Shown here in pieces: positions 1 through 8,532 of a DNA stretch of 64,000 bases. Origin of the DNA: Bradyrhizobium barranii subsp. barranii (lineage in GTDB: Bacteria; Pseudomonadota; Alphaproteobacteria; Rhizobiales; Xanthobacteraceae); contig NZ_CP086136.1 in the NCBI RefSeq assembly GCF_017565645.3, forward strand, positions 3,889,501 through 3,953,500, read 5' to 3'. Every line of letters starts with the position of its first letter. Within the stretch, counting starts at the first letter, position 1. The notes beneath the pieces are model-generated. The model was given only the letters and a program-made list of their open reading frames with translations, was not told where the DNA came from and searched no databases. Position numbers and translations under genes: made by a program.

Positions 1-927
1 AACGAGGGATCACGCTTCATCGAGTGCGACTACTGGTCCGGCCAGATGATGCTGGAGTTTTACAACGAACTGCTGTCAGGCAAGGGCCCGGTGTTCCTCC
101 AGCTCAAGCATCTCCATCCCGACACCATCTCGGAGATCGAATCCACGCTGCACAAGGTCGAGCGTCCCACGCGCGGCCTGTTCCAGCAGGGGCGCGGGGT
201 CGACTACCGCAGCGAGTCGATCGAGATGCACATCTCCGAGATCGGCTTCTGCTCCGGCCACAGCGCCTCCGGCGTGTTCGTGGACGACAACGCCCGCACG
301 ACGGTGCCCGGCCTTTACGCCGCCGGCGACATGGCGAGCGTGCCGCATAATTACATGCTGGGCGCCTTCACCAACGGATCGGTCGCCGGCATCGACGCGA
401 TGGAGTTCGCCGACAGCCACGACTTCGCGGAATTCGACGCCGCCGATGTCGCCAGGGAGCGCGACCGCGTGCTGGCGCCAACGAAGCGCGAGGATGGCAT
501 TCCGCCGAACCAGGTCGAGTACAAGACCCGCCGCCTCGTCAACGATTATCTCCAGCCGCCGAAGGTCACCCGCAAATACGAGCTCGGCATGCGCCGCCTG
601 GCCGAGACGCGGCAGGACATGCAGGAGCATATGATCGCCCGTAACGCGCACGAGCTGCTTCGTGCGCTCGAAGTGCAGTCGATCATGGATTGCGCCGACA
701 TGGCGGTGCACGCCTCGTTGTACCGCGAGGAAAGCCGCTGGGGCCTCTATCACTGGCGCACGGATTTCCCGGAGAAGGACAACGAGAACTGGTTCTGCCA
801 CACGCTGCTCTCCAAGCAGAACGGCAAGATGACCAGCGAGAAGCGCGCCGTGGAGCCCTATGTCGTGCCGATCGCCGAGGACGAGAAGGACCTCTACGAC
901 AAGCAGCGCATCCGCGCCTCCGCCTGA
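1..927 (+). CDS. AprA/fumarate reductase-type FAD flavoprotein, C-terminal part (5' truncated)
   Basis: The frame is open from the first base, so the start lies outside the window; 308 residues remain. The visible part has the C-terminal FAD-contact motif of succinate dehydrogenase/fumarate reductase/adenylylsulfate reductase flavoproteins (YAAGDMASVPHNYMLGAF, about residues 106-123), followed by a long helical domain ending in a Trp-rich stretch (RWGLYHWRTDFPEKDNENWF). A ferredoxin gene follows after 30 bases, which matches the flavoprotein-plus-[4Fe-4S] layout of AprAB, although the next gene is a HEAT-repeat protein rather than a sulfate-reduction gene. A cytoplasmic redox enzyme with FAD is well supported by family. 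The substrate (organosulfur compound, sulfite/APS or other) cannot be told from this fragment. Confidence 0.75.
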   Translation, partial: NEGSRFIECDYWSGQMMLEFYNELLSGKGPVFLQLKHLHPDTISEIESTLHKVERPTRGLFQQGRGVDYRSESIEMHISEIGFCSGHSASGVFVDDNARTTVPGLYAAGDMASVPHNYMLGAFTNGSVAGIDAMEFADSHDFAEFDAADVARERDRVLAPTKREDGIPPNQVEYKTRRLVNDYLQPPKVTRKYELGMRRLAETRQDMQEHMIARNAHELLRALEVQSIMDCADMAVHASLYREESRWGLYHWRTDFPEKDNENWFCHTLLSKQNGKMTSEKRAVEPYVVPIAEDEKDLYDKQRIRASA

Positions 928-957
928 TCCACCGCACCATCGCAACAGGAGACAAAA

Positions 958-1191
958 ATGCCTCTCGCATCCTATCAGACGTCGGTTCCGGTGGTCGTCG
1001 ACGACGCCAAATGCATCGCCGACAAGGGCTGCACCGTGTGCGTCGACGTCTGCCCGCTCGACGTGCTCCGCATCAGCGACATGACCGGCAAGGCCTACAT
1101 GGCCTATGACGAGTGCTGGTACTGCATGCCCTGCGAGGCGGATTGCCCGACCGGCGCCGTCACCGTCAACATTCCCTATCTGTTGAGGTGA
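958..1191 (+). CDS. Small 2x[4Fe-4S] ferredoxin-like protein (AprB-like electron carrier)
   Basis: This 77-residue protein contains two cysteine clusters typical of bacterial-type ferredoxins: C-x5-C-x2-C-x3-CP (CIADKGCTVCVDVCP) and C-x2-C-x2-C-x3-CP (CWYCMPCEADCP). It should hold two [4Fe-4S] clusters and pass electrons to or from the flavoprotein encoded 30 bases upstream. The ATG is preceded by an AGGAGA ribosome-binding site (in caacaggagacaaaa). Its size and cluster spacing resemble the beta subunit of adenylylsulfate reductase without that subunit's C-terminal tail. The following HEAT-repeat gene begins 2 bases after its stop, so the three genes almost certainly form one transcript. Confidence 0.85.
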   Translation: MPLASYQTSVPVVVDDAKCIADKGCTVCVDVCPLDVLRISDMTGKAYMAYDECWYCMPCEADCPTGAVTVNIPYLLR

Positions 1192-1193
1192 TC

Positions 1194-2171
1194 ATGTCGA
1201 GCCCGTTCGAATCCTATGACGACCTCGAGGACGCCGACGAGCGGCTTCAGGCCGCCGATCCCGCCGAGCGCCGTGTCGCCATCATCGCGCTCGGTCACTC
1301 CGGTGATCCCGCAGCTGTCGCGCATCTCGCCAACATGGTGTCCGATCCCGATGCGGGCGTGCGCCAGCAGGTCGCGATGGCGCTCGGCGAGTTCGACGGG
1401 CCGGAGGCCGCGAATGGGCTGGTCAAGCTGCTGGTCGATCCCGAAAGAATCGTGGCGGCGGCCGCGGCCGACAGCATGGCCGAGTTCAAGGATCCGGCCT
1501 GCGCGGAGATCATCCTGCCGCTGGTCAAGCACGCCCATGCCTTCGTCCGCATGGGCGCGCTGCGTGCGCTGAAGGAATTGCGCTGCAAGGATACGCTGAA
1601 GCCGGCGCTGGAAGCGCTCCTGGATCAAGATGCGGCCGTTCGCGTGCAGGCGATCGGCGTGATCGGCTTCCTCAAGCTGGAGGAATCCATCCCGGCGCTG
1701 ACCGCGCTGATCAACGATCCCGACGCCCATGTCCGCCGCGCTGCGGTGAGCGCGCTGGCCTTCTCGCAGCTGAAGCCCGCGGCCGAGACGATCACACGCG
1801 GGCTGAAGGACTCGGACTGGATGGTGCGCGAGATGGCCGCGGAAACGCTCGGCCTCAACGTCAACGGTTCGCTCGCGGCCGATCAGCTTGTCGGCTCGCT
1901 CGCCGATGAATTCTGGCAGGTGCGGCTGAAGGCGATCCGCAGCCTCGGCAAGATGAAGATCGAGCGCGCGGTACGCCCGATCGGCAATTGCATCAACCAC
2001 GACCAGGCCAATTTGCGGAAGGAGGCGGCCGCCGCGCTCGGCGAGATCGCCCATCCCGACGGTGAGGCGTTCCTGGCGGTCATCGCCGACGATGCCGACC
2101 CCGACGTTCGCAAGAACGCGCGCTGGGCGCTCCAGCAGATCGCGGCGCGCAAAGCGCGAGCAGGCGCATAA
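1194..2171 (+). CDS. HEAT-repeat domain protein
   Basis: 325 residues made almost entirely of about nine to ten HEAT/PBS-lyase type helical repeats of ~31 residues, with recurring D-P-D-A-x-V-R-x-x-A-A-x-A-L-G patterns (DPDAGVRQQVAMALGEF, DPDAHVRRAAVSALAF, DPDVRKNARWALQQI). No signal peptide or transmembrane helix is seen, so a cytoplasmic protein-binding scaffold is expected. I chose the ATG at 1194, 2 bases after the ferredoxin stop; an upstream in-frame start at 1113 would overlap the ferredoxin heavily and lacks the repeat pattern. HEAT proteins of this kind often serve as chaperones or maturation factors for the enzyme encoded beside them. Here that would be the flavoprotein/ferredoxin pair, but this is inference. 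Confidence 0.85.
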   Translation: MSSPFESYDDLEDADERLQAADPAERRVAIIALGHSGDPAAVAHLANMVSDPDAGVRQQVAMALGEFDGPEAANGLVKLLVDPERIVAAAAADSMAEFKDPACAEIILPLVKHAHAFVRMGALRALKELRCKDTLKPALEALLDQDAAVRVQAIGVIGFLKLEESIPALTALINDPDAHVRRAAVSALAFSQLKPAAETITRGLKDSDWMVREMAAETLGLNVNGSLAADQLVGSLADEFWQVRLKAIRSLGKMKIERAVRPIGNCINHDQANLRKEAAAALGEIAHPDGEAFLAVIADDADPDVRKNARWALQQIAARKARAGA

Positions 2172-2303
2172 AGGCCCGGGCAGGGGCATAGCGGCTCTTC
2201 GCTGCCGGTCTGGACTTCCCCTGCCAGACGTTTATTGGTCTTCGCCAATGGGATCGGCTGCTATTTCAGCGCGGCCGATCCGAGAAAGAGCGAGGACGCG
2301 GCC

Positions 2304-3476
2304 ATGACGACACTGTCTGTTAGAGATCTTCTCCCCGAGGATGGAACGAAGGGGACGCTGGTCGGCCGCGTCTGGCTGCCGCAGGCGAACGGCCCGGCCG
2401 TTGTCGCCGTCCGTGGAGACGGCGTCTTCGACGTCACCGCCCGGTTTCCGACCGTCAGCGCGCTCTGCGAGGAAGACAATCCGGCCAAGGCGCTCGCCGC
2501 GGTCAAGGGCGAGCGCATCGGCGATCTCGAAGCGATCGTGGCCAACACGGCGCCAGATGGGCGCGATCCGAAAAAGCCGTGGCTGCTTGCGCCCCTCGAT
2601 CTCCAGACCCTGAAGGCCGCCGGCGTCACCTTCGCCATCTCGATGCTGGAGCGCGTCATCGAAGAGCGGGCCAAGGGCAATCCGGCATCGGCCGAAGCGA
2701 TCCGGAAAGAAGTGACGCGGCTGATCGGCGACGATCTGTCGAAGCTCAAGCCGGGCTCCAACCAGGCGATGCATTTGAAGCAGGTGCTGATCGATCAGAA
2801 CGCCTGGAGCCAATATCTCGAAGTCGGCATCGGTCCGGATGCCGAGGTCTTCACGAAGGCTCCGACCTTGTCCTCGGTCGGCACCGGCATGGATGCCGGG
2901 CTGCATCCGAAATCGACCTGGAACAATCCCGAGCCCGAGCTGGTGCTGTTCGTCTCGAGCCGCGGCAAGATCGTCGGCGGCGCACTCGGCAACGACGTCA
3001 ATCTGCGCGACTTCGAGGGGCGTTCGGCGCTGCTGTTGTCGAAGGCCAAGGACAACAACGCCTCCTGCGCGATCGGCCCATTGCTGCGTCTGTTCGACGA
3101 CAGCTTCACACTCGACGACGCCCGCAAGCTCGACGTCAGCTTGAACGTGAAGGGCGCGGACGGTTTCGTTCTCGACGGCCATTCCTCGATCAGCATGATC
3201 AGTCGCGATCCGACGGACCTCGTCGAGCAGACGATCGGCAAGGTCCATCAATACCCTGATGGCTTCGTGCTGTTCCTCGGCACGATGTTCGCGCCGGTCA
3301 AGGATCGTGATGCGCCGGGGCAGGGGTTCACCCACAAGCGCGACGACATCGTCACGATCGCAGCACCCCAGCTCGGCAAGCTCATCAACCGCATGCGCAC
3401 CAGCGACGAGTGCGAGCCCTGGACGTTTGGAATCGGCGCGCTGATGAAGAACCTCGCGCAACGGAAGCTGATCTAG
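2304..3476 (+). CDS. Fumarylacetoacetate hydrolase (FAH) family protein
   Basis: 390 residues. The C-terminal two thirds match the FAH fold, with the metal-site region around VGIGPDAEVFTKAPTLSSVGTGMDAGL and the NPEPELVLFVSSRGKIVGGALGNDVNLRDFEGRSALLLSKAKDNN block, in which the Glu pair and Asp are the usual Mg/Mn ligands. Long FAH-family enzymes of this type include 2-keto-3-deoxy-sugar acid dehydratases (KdaD/KdpD-like), and the downstream genes oxidise an aldose, so dehydration of a 2-keto-3-deoxy aldonate is a reasonable guess but unproven. The ATG at 2304 was chosen because the family N-terminus (MTTLSVRDLLPEDG) starts there; the frame extends upstream to 2235 without similarity. The gene is separated from the sugar transporter by 458 bases of repeat-rich DNA. 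Confidence 0.75.
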   Translation: MTTLSVRDLLPEDGTKGTLVGRVWLPQANGPAVVAVRGDGVFDVTARFPTVSALCEEDNPAKALAAVKGERIGDLEAIVANTAPDGRDPKKPWLLAPLDLQTLKAAGVTFAISMLERVIEERAKGNPASAEAIRKEVTRLIGDDLSKLKPGSNQAMHLKQVLIDQNAWSQYLEVGIGPDAEVFTKAPTLSSVGTGMDAGLHPKSTWNNPEPELVLFVSSRGKIVGGALGNDVNLRDFEGRSALLLSKAKDNNASCAIGPLLRLFDDSFTLDDARKLDVSLNVKGADGFVLDGHSSISMISRDPTDLVEQTIGKVHQYPDGFVLFLGTMFAPVKDRDAPGQGFTHKRDDIVTIAAPQLGKLINRMRTSDECEPWTFGIGALMKNLAQRKLI

Positions 3477-3491
3477 CTCCGCTACCCATCG

Positions 3492-3515
3492 CCTCTCCCC
3501 GCACGCGGGGAGAGG
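3492..3515. repeat. CCTCTCCCCGC hairpin repeat, copy 1
   Basis: Arms CCTCTCCCCGC (3492-3502) and GCGGGGAGAGG (3505-3515) form a perfect 11-bp inverted repeat just after the FAH stop. The same hairpin recurs twice at 13324-13378. No T-run follows, so it is a repetitive palindrome rather than a classical terminator, though it could protect or attenuate the transcript. Confidence 0.7.
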
Positions 3516-3600
3516 CCGGATTGCATCGAAGATGCAGTCCGGGTGATGCGGACTCTCCGCGGGTCGATCTGGTCGACCTACGCCGAACTCTATCCACACC

Positions 3601-3678
3601 GTCATTGCGAGCGCAGCGAAGCAATCCAGAGTCCCTCCGTGGACAGATGCTGGATTGCTTCGCTGCGCTCGCAATGAC
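3601..3678. repeat. Long perfect inverted repeat (29-bp arms, 20-bp loop)
   Basis: The arms at 3601-3629 and 3650-3678 are exact reverse complements, beginning GTCATTGCGAGCGCAGCG and ending with its complement. It lies in the 458-base gap between the FAH gene and the sugar-binding protein gene. The core motif (ATTGCGAGCGCAGCGAAGCAATCC) is the kind of short interspersed palindrome common in Bradyrhizobium intergenic DNA; that identification is from memory of the genus. No ORF and no T-run accompany it. Confidence 0.8.
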
Positions 3679-3796
3679 GCGGAGGAGAGGTTGCGAGCCG
3701 CACATCTCCTTCATCTCCCCGTTGCATCCACGGAATAAAATCGCGCTGGGCGTGTCATTGAACCGTCCATCACGCCAAATCGAAGTTTCGCGCGAA

Positions 3797-3815
3797 TAGT
3801 CAAATAATATGACTA
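3797..3815. promoter_or_regulatory. Candidate operator upstream of the ytfQ-like operon
   Basis: The inverted repeat TAGTCA-N7-TGACTA is set in an unusually A/T-rich patch 120 bases before the binding-protein gene. A GntR/FadR-type regulator gene sits inside the operon (8529-9281), and such proteins bind short dyads near their own promoters, so this is the best candidate site. No convincing -35/-10 pair could be fixed. Confidence 0.4.
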
Positions 3816-3934
3816 GTCGGAACTCATCTTCCGTGAAATAGTCCCTCCCGCCGCCTCAAAGGCCGGCCTGCGGGTGCCATGCTACCGATCGGCGCCCGAG
3901 ATAACACAAGATGACTTCTTGGGAGACACGCCTG

Positions 3935-4900
3935 ATGACCCTCAAAGCCCTCTTTGCGGCCAGCGCCACGGCCGCGTTGCTGCTCGCGCTGCCGGCCAAC
4001 GCCGCCGAGCTCACCATCGGCTTCTCGCAGATCGGATCGGAATCCGGCTGGCGCGCGGCCGAGACGTCGGTCTCCAAGCAGGAGGCTGCCAAGCGAAAGG
4101 TCAATCTCAAGATCGCCGACGCGCAGCAGAAGCAGGAGAACCAGATCAAGGCGATCCGATCCTTCATCGCGCAGAACGTCGATGCGATCTTCCTTGCACC
4201 TGTGGTCTCGACCGGTTGGGACTCGGTGCTGAAGGAAGCCAAGGAGGCCAAGATCCCGGTCGTGCTGCTCGACCGCGACATCGATCCCTCCGGCAAGGAG
4301 CTCTATCTCACCGCCGTGACCTCCGACAGCGTGCATGAAGGCGAGGTTGCCGGCGACTGGCTGGCCAAGACCGTCGGCGGCAAGGCCTGCAACGTCGTCG
4401 AATTGCAGGGTACGGTCGGCGCCAGCGTCGCCGCCAACCGCAAGAAGGGCTTTGACACCACCATCGCAAAGCATGCGAACCTCAAGGTGGTGCGCAGCCA
4501 GACCGGCGACTTCACCCGCGCCAAGGGCAAGGAAGTCATGGAAAGCTTCATCAAGGCCGAAGGCGGCGGCAAGTCGATCTGCGCCGTCTACGCGCACAAT
4601 GACGACATGATGGTCGGCGCGATCCAGGCGATGAAGGAAGCCGGCCTCAAGCCGGGCAAGGAGATCCTCACCGTCTCGATCGACGCGGTCCCCGACATCT
4701 TCAAGGCCATGGCCGCCGGCGAAGCCAACGCCACCGTCGAGCTGACGCCGAACATGGCCGGCCCCGCGCTCGATGCCATCGCGGCCTTCAAGGAAAAGGG
4801 CACCGTTCCGCCCAAGTGGATCCAGACCGACTCCAAGCTCTATACAGCGGCCGACGATCCGCAGAAGATCTACGACAGCAAGAAGGGCCTCGGTTACTGA
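3935..4900 (+). CDS. ytfQ: YtfQ-like sugar ABC transporter, periplasmic binding protein
   Basis: About 321 residues. The Sec signal peptide (MTLKALFAASATAALLLALPANA) should be cut before AELTIGFSQ. The mature N-terminus (GFSQIGSESGWRAAET, then NLKIADAQQKQENQIKAIRSF and DAIFLAPVVSTGW) closely resembles E. coli YtfQ, the galactofuranose-binding protein, from memory of that sequence. It should capture a furanose/pyranose monosaccharide for the ATPase and two permeases that follow. I prefer ATG 3935, preceded by GGGAGACAC, over the in-frame ATG at 3911, because it gives a clean signal peptide. Downstream, a strong hairpin (4912-4941) separates it from the ATPase gene, a common way to give more binding protein than transporter. 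Confidence 0.88.
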   Translation: MTLKALFAASATAALLLALPANAAELTIGFSQIGSESGWRAAETSVSKQEAAKRKVNLKIADAQQKQENQIKAIRSFIAQNVDAIFLAPVVSTGWDSVLKEAKEAKIPVVLLDRDIDPSGKELYLTAVTSDSVHEGEVAGDWLAKTVGGKACNVVELQGTVGASVAANRKKGFDTTIAKHANLKVVRSQTGDFTRAKGKEVMESFIKAEGGGKSICAVYAHNDDMMVGAIQAMKEAGLKPGKEILTVSIDAVPDIFKAMAAGEANATVELTPNMAGPALDAIAAFKEKGTVPPKWIQTDSKLYTAADDPQKIYDSKKGLGY

Positions 4901-4911
4901 GGCGGGGTGCC

Positions 4912-4941
4912 GCGCCGGACCGCTCCCCCGTGGTCCGGCGC
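4912..4941 (+). terminator. Intercistronic GC hairpin between binding-protein and ATPase genes
   Basis: GCGCCGGACC (4912-4921) pairs perfectly with GGTCCGGCGC (4932-4941) around a C-rich 10-base loop, 12 bases after the ytfQ-like stop. A C-rich tail rather than a T-run follows, so it probably acts as a partial attenuator or 3' stabiliser, letting the downstream genes be transcribed at a lower level. Confidence 0.55.
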
Positions 4942-5021
4942 TCCCCCCTTCGAAACCGTTGCGCGAACGAATAGGCTGGGTGTCCGCGGCATAAGCGGAC
5001 ACCGGTGGGAGTGACGTCGTT

Positions 5022-6566
5022 ATGGAGAACAGCCCCGATCCTGCTCCTTCCCTGCTGGAGGTGCGTGGGATCAGCAAAAGCTTCGGTGCTGTGCGTGCGT
5101 TGCAGGAGGTCGACTTCACGCTTCGTGCCGGCGAGATTCATGCGCTGCTCGGTGAGAACGGTGCCGGCAAATCCACGATGATCAAGGTGATCACCGGCGT
5201 ATTCCCGCGCGATGCCGGCATCGTCCGGCTCGGCGGCGAGGAGGTCGCGCCGCGCTCGGCCAAGGCCGCGCTTCAGGCCGGTATCGCCACCGTCTACCAA
5301 GAGGTCAATCTGCTGCCGAATCTCTCGGTCGCGCAGAACCTGTTCCTCGACCGACAGCCGATGCGCTTCGGCATCGTGCGTGAAGGCGAGATGCGGCGTC
5401 GCGCCAAGGCGCTTCTCACGGACTTCGGCCTCGATATCGACGTCGCCGCGCCGCTCGGCAGCTATTCCGTCGCCATCCAGCACGTCACCGCGATTGCGCG
5501 GGCCGTCGATCTTTCCGCGCGCGTGCTGATCCTGGACGAGCCGACCGCGAGCCTCGACCGCCACGAGGTCGAGATCCTGTTCGGCATCATGCGCCAGCTT
5601 GCCAAGCGCGGCATCGGCATCGTATTCGTCAGTCACTTCCTCGATCAGGTCTACGAGATCTCCGACCGCATCACGGTGTTGCGCAACGGCCGCTTGGTCG
5701 GCGAGCGCGAGACCGCCTCGCTGCCGCGGCTCGAGCTGATCCGGATGATGCTCGGCCGCGAGCTGGCCGAGACCACCAGCGCCCGCGCGTCGGCGGGAGA
5801 GCATCGGGCGCGCGAGGTCTGCGCGAGTTTCGAGAACTACGGCAAGGCCGGCTATGTCGCGCCGTTCAATCTCGAGTTGCGCCATGGCGAGGTCGTGGGT
5901 CTCGCCGGCCTGCTCGGCTCGGGCCGGACCGAAACGGCGCGGCTGGTGTTCGGTGCCGAGCGCGCCGATGGCGGGCAGGCGAGGGTGGAGGGGGCGCCCG
6001 TGCGGCTGCAGTCGCCGCGCGACGGCGTGCGCCACGGCTTTGGCTATTGCCCGGAGGAACGCAAGACCGACGGCATCGTCACCGAGCTCACCGTGCGCGA
6101 GAACATCGTGCTCGCTCTCCAGGCCAAGCGCGGCCTGCACCGGCCACTGTCGCGCCGCGAGCAGGACGAGATCGCGGGCCGCTACGTCAAGATGCTCGAC
6201 ATCCGCCCGCCCGATCCGGAGCGCGCCGTGGGGCTGCTGTCCGGCGGCAATCAGCAGAAGGTGCTGCTGGGGCGCTGGCTCGCGACCTCGCCGCGCCTCC
6301 TGGTGCTGGACGAGCCGACTCGCGGCATCGACGTCGGCGCGCATGCCGAGATCATCCGCCTGATCCGCGAGCTCTGCGACGACGGGTTGGCGCTGCTCGT
6401 GATCTCCTCCGAGCTGGATGAGATCGTGACCTATTCCGACCGCGTGGTCGTGTTGCGCGACCGCGCCCATGTCGAGGAGCTCGCGGGCGAGGCGATCGAC
6501 GTCGGCAACATCCTCGCGGCCATCGCCGCCGATGGCGCCGCTGTCGCGCATGAGGACCGGGCATGA
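5022..6566 (+). CDS. ytfR: Sugar ABC transporter ATPase, two fused nucleotide-binding domains (YtfR-like)
   Basis: 514 residues with two ABC domains, as in the RbsA/MglA/YtfR family. The first has Walker A GENGAGKST (about residues 46-54) and Walker B LILDEPTASLD with the weak signature SVAIQHVTAIARA. The second has the family's degenerate Walker A (GLLGSGRTE), an intact signature LSGGNQQK and Walker B LVLDEPTRGID. It energises import of the sugar delivered by the upstream binding protein and works at the inner face of the membrane with the two permeases. Its stop overlaps the first permease start by 4 bases, showing translational coupling. Confidence 0.9.
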   Translation: MENSPDPAPSLLEVRGISKSFGAVRALQEVDFTLRAGEIHALLGENGAGKSTMIKVITGVFPRDAGIVRLGGEEVAPRSAKAALQAGIATVYQEVNLLPNLSVAQNLFLDRQPMRFGIVREGEMRRRAKALLTDFGLDIDVAAPLGSYSVAIQHVTAIARAVDLSARVLILDEPTASLDRHEVEILFGIMRQLAKRGIGIVFVSHFLDQVYEISDRITVLRNGRLVGERETASLPRLELIRMMLGRELAETTSARASAGEHRAREVCASFENYGKAGYVAPFNLELRHGEVVGLAGLLGSGRTETARLVFGAERADGGQARVEGAPVRLQSPRDGVRHGFGYCPEERKTDGIVTELTVRENIVLALQAKRGLHRPLSRREQDEIAGRYVKMLDIRPPDPERAVGLLSGGNQQKVLLGRWLATSPRLLVLDEPTRGIDVGAHAEIIRLIRELCDDGLALLVISSELDEIVTYSDRVVVLRDRAHVEELAGEAIDVGNILAAIAADGAAVAHEDRA

Positions 6567-7555
6567 CAGCGCTGTTGCCGCGCCGCGGCCTTGCCCAGAT
6601 CCTCGCGTTGATCGTCATCCTGGCGGTCGATCGCATCGTGTCGCCGCAATTCTTCGATCTGCGCCTTCAGGACGGCCGGCTGTTCGGCAGCCTGATCGAC
6701 GTGCTCAACCGCGGCACGCCGGTGGCGCTGCTCTCGCTCGGCATGGTGCTGGTGATTGCGACGCGCGGCATCGATCTGTCGGTCGGTGCGGTCATGGCCA
6801 TCTCGGGCGCGATCGCGGCGAGCCTTGCCGACACGCACAGTCTGGCCGTGGTCCTCGCGGCCGCGCTCGGCGCGGGCCTGATCTGCGGATTGTGGAACGG
6901 ATTTCTCGTCGCGGTGCTCGGCATGCAGCCGATCGTGGCGACGCTGATCCTGATGGTGGCGGGACGCGGCATCGCGCAGCTCATTACCGAGGGGCGTATC
7001 GTGACCTTCTCCTCGCCGGATCTGGTCTGGCTTGGCAATGGCGCGGTGCTCGGCGTGCCGATGCCAGTCGTGATCGCCCTGGGCATGCTGATTCTCACCG
7101 GCGCGGTGGTGCGCGGCTCGGCGCTCGGACTGCTGATCGAGGCGACCGGCGGCAACGCGCGGGCGAGCGAGCTTGCCGGCGTCGGCACGCGTGCGATGAT
7201 CCTGGCTGTCTACGTCTGGTGCGGCATCTGCGCCGCGCTCGCCGGCGTGATCGCGGCGGCCGACATCATGGGCGCGGATGCCAACAATGCCGGCCTCTGG
7301 CTCGAGCTCGACGCCATCCTCGCGGTGGTGATCGGCGGCACCTCCCTGTTCGGCGGCCGCTTCAGCCTCGTGCTGGCCGTGCTCGGTGCGTTGATCATCC
7401 AGACCATGAACACCGGCATTCTGCTGTCGGGCTACCCACCGGAGTTCAATTTGCTGGTCAAAGCTGTGGTGGTGATGACGGTACTGTTGCTGCAATCGCC
7501 GAAATTTTCGGGGATTGCCGGCATCGCCGCGCGGCTGCGGAGGTCCAAAGCATGA
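6563..7555 (+). CDS. ytfT: Sugar ABC transporter permease 1 (YtfT-like)
   Basis: 330 residues, strongly hydrophobic, with about 8-10 transmembrane helices. The BPD_transp_2 family motif is clear: GMVLVIATRGIDLSVGAVMAISG near residue 70, and AVVIGGTSLFGGRFSLVLAVLGALI near the C-terminus. It forms half of the membrane channel; the following gene encodes the other half. Both ends overlap their neighbours by 4 bases, so the order ATPase-permease-permease is a tight operon, matching the ytfQRT-yjfF arrangement. Confidence 0.88.
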   Translation: MTALLPRRGLAQILALIVILAVDRIVSPQFFDLRLQDGRLFGSLIDVLNRGTPVALLSLGMVLVIATRGIDLSVGAVMAISGAIAASLADTHSLAVVLAAALGAGLICGLWNGFLVAVLGMQPIVATLILMVAGRGIAQLITEGRIVTFSSPDLVWLGNGAVLGVPMPVVIALGMLILTGAVVRGSALGLLIEATGGNARASELAGVGTRAMILAVYVWCGICAALAGVIAAADIMGADANNAGLWLELDAILAVVIGGTSLFGGRFSLVLAVLGALIIQTMNTGILLSGYPPEFNLLVKAVVVMTVLLLQSPKFSGIAGIAARLRRSKA

Positions 7556-8532
7556 AAGGCCTGCCGCCCGTCCTCATCACCGCCATCGTGCTCGTTGCCG
7601 GCTTTGCGCTCTGCGCCGTGCAATTCCCCAACATCGCCTCGACCCGCGTGGTCGGCAACCTCCTCACCGACAACGCCTTTCTCGGCATCGTCGCGACCGG
7701 CATGACCTTCGTCATCATCTCCGGCGGCATCGACCTCTCGGTCGGCTCGGTGATCGGTTTCACCACGGTGTTCGTGGCGCTTGCGATCGAGCGCTGGGGC
7801 GTGCCGCCGCTGCTTGCCTTCGTCGCGATCCTCGCGCTCTCGGCGGCCTTCGGAGCGGCGATGGGCGCGGTGATCCATATCTTCGACCTGCCGCCGTTCA
7901 TCGTGACGCTGGCGGGGATGTTCCTGGCCCGCGGCGCGAGCTTCCTGCTCTCGACGGAATCGGTGCCGATCACCGCGCCGGTCTATTCCACCGTGTCGGA
8001 CTTCGCGCTGCGGATGCCCGGCGGAGGGCGATTGACGGCGATTGCGATCATCATGCTCGTGATCGTGATCGGCGGCGCCTTGCTGCTGCATCTCACCCGG
8101 TTCGGCGCCAATGTCTACGCGCTCGGCGGCAGCCGGGCGACCGCGAGCCTGATGGGCGTTGCCGTCGGCAAGATGACGGTGAGGATCTACATGCTGTCGA
8201 GCCTGCTCGCGGGCATCGCCGGCATCGTGTTCTCCTTCTACACCAGCGCCGGCTACTCGCTCTCCGCGGTCGGCGTCGAGCTCGACACCATCGCGGCCGT
8301 CGTGATCGGCGGCACGCTGCTCACGGGCGGGCAGGGCTCGGTGATCGGCACCTTCCTCGGCGTGCTGATCCAGGGCCTGATTCAGACCTACATCAATTTC
8401 GACGGAACGCTGTCGAGCTGGTGGACCAAGATCGCAACCGGCGTGCTACTGTTCGCCTTCATCGCCTTGCAGCAGGGGCTGGTCGCGCTCGCGCGGCGGC
8501 CGGCGGCGAAGCGCGCAGGAGCAGCCACATGA
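7552..8532 (+). CDS. yjfF: Sugar ABC transporter permease 2 (YjfF-like)
   Basis: 326 residues. It has the same BPD_transp_2 permease fold as its neighbour, with GMTFVIISGGIDLSVGSVIGFT early in the protein and VVIGGTLLTGGQGSVIGTFLGVLIQG late. The ATG at 7552 overlaps the previous stop (ATGA); longer frames upstream lie inside the preceding gene. It completes a two-permease importer like YtfT/YjfF. The stop is overlapped by the regulator gene. Confidence 0.88.
   Translation: MKGLPPVLITAIVLVAGFALCAVQFPNIASTRVVGNLLTDNAFLGIVATGMTFVIISGGIDLSVGSVIGFTTVFVALAIERWGVPPLLAFVAILALSAAFGAAMGAVIHIFDLPPFIVTLAGMFLARGASFLLSTESVPITAPVYSTVSDFALRMPGGGRLTAIAIIMLVIVIGGALLLHLTRFGANVYALGGSRATASLMGVAVGKMTVRIYMLSSLLAGIAGIVFSFYTSAGYSLSAVGVELDTIAAVVIGGTLLTGGQGSVIGTFLGVLIQGLIQTYINFDGTLSSWWTKIATGVLLFAFIALQQGLVALARRPAAKRAGAAT

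Noticed and set aside
1113..1193. Earlier start for the HEAT-repeat protein
   Set aside because: It would overlap most of the ferredoxin C-terminus and the added residues do not match the repeat pattern.
2232..3674. Long minus-strand open frame opposite the FAH gene
   Set aside because: Typical GC-rich shadow: low-complexity composition, no domain, while the plus strand has a full FAH protein.
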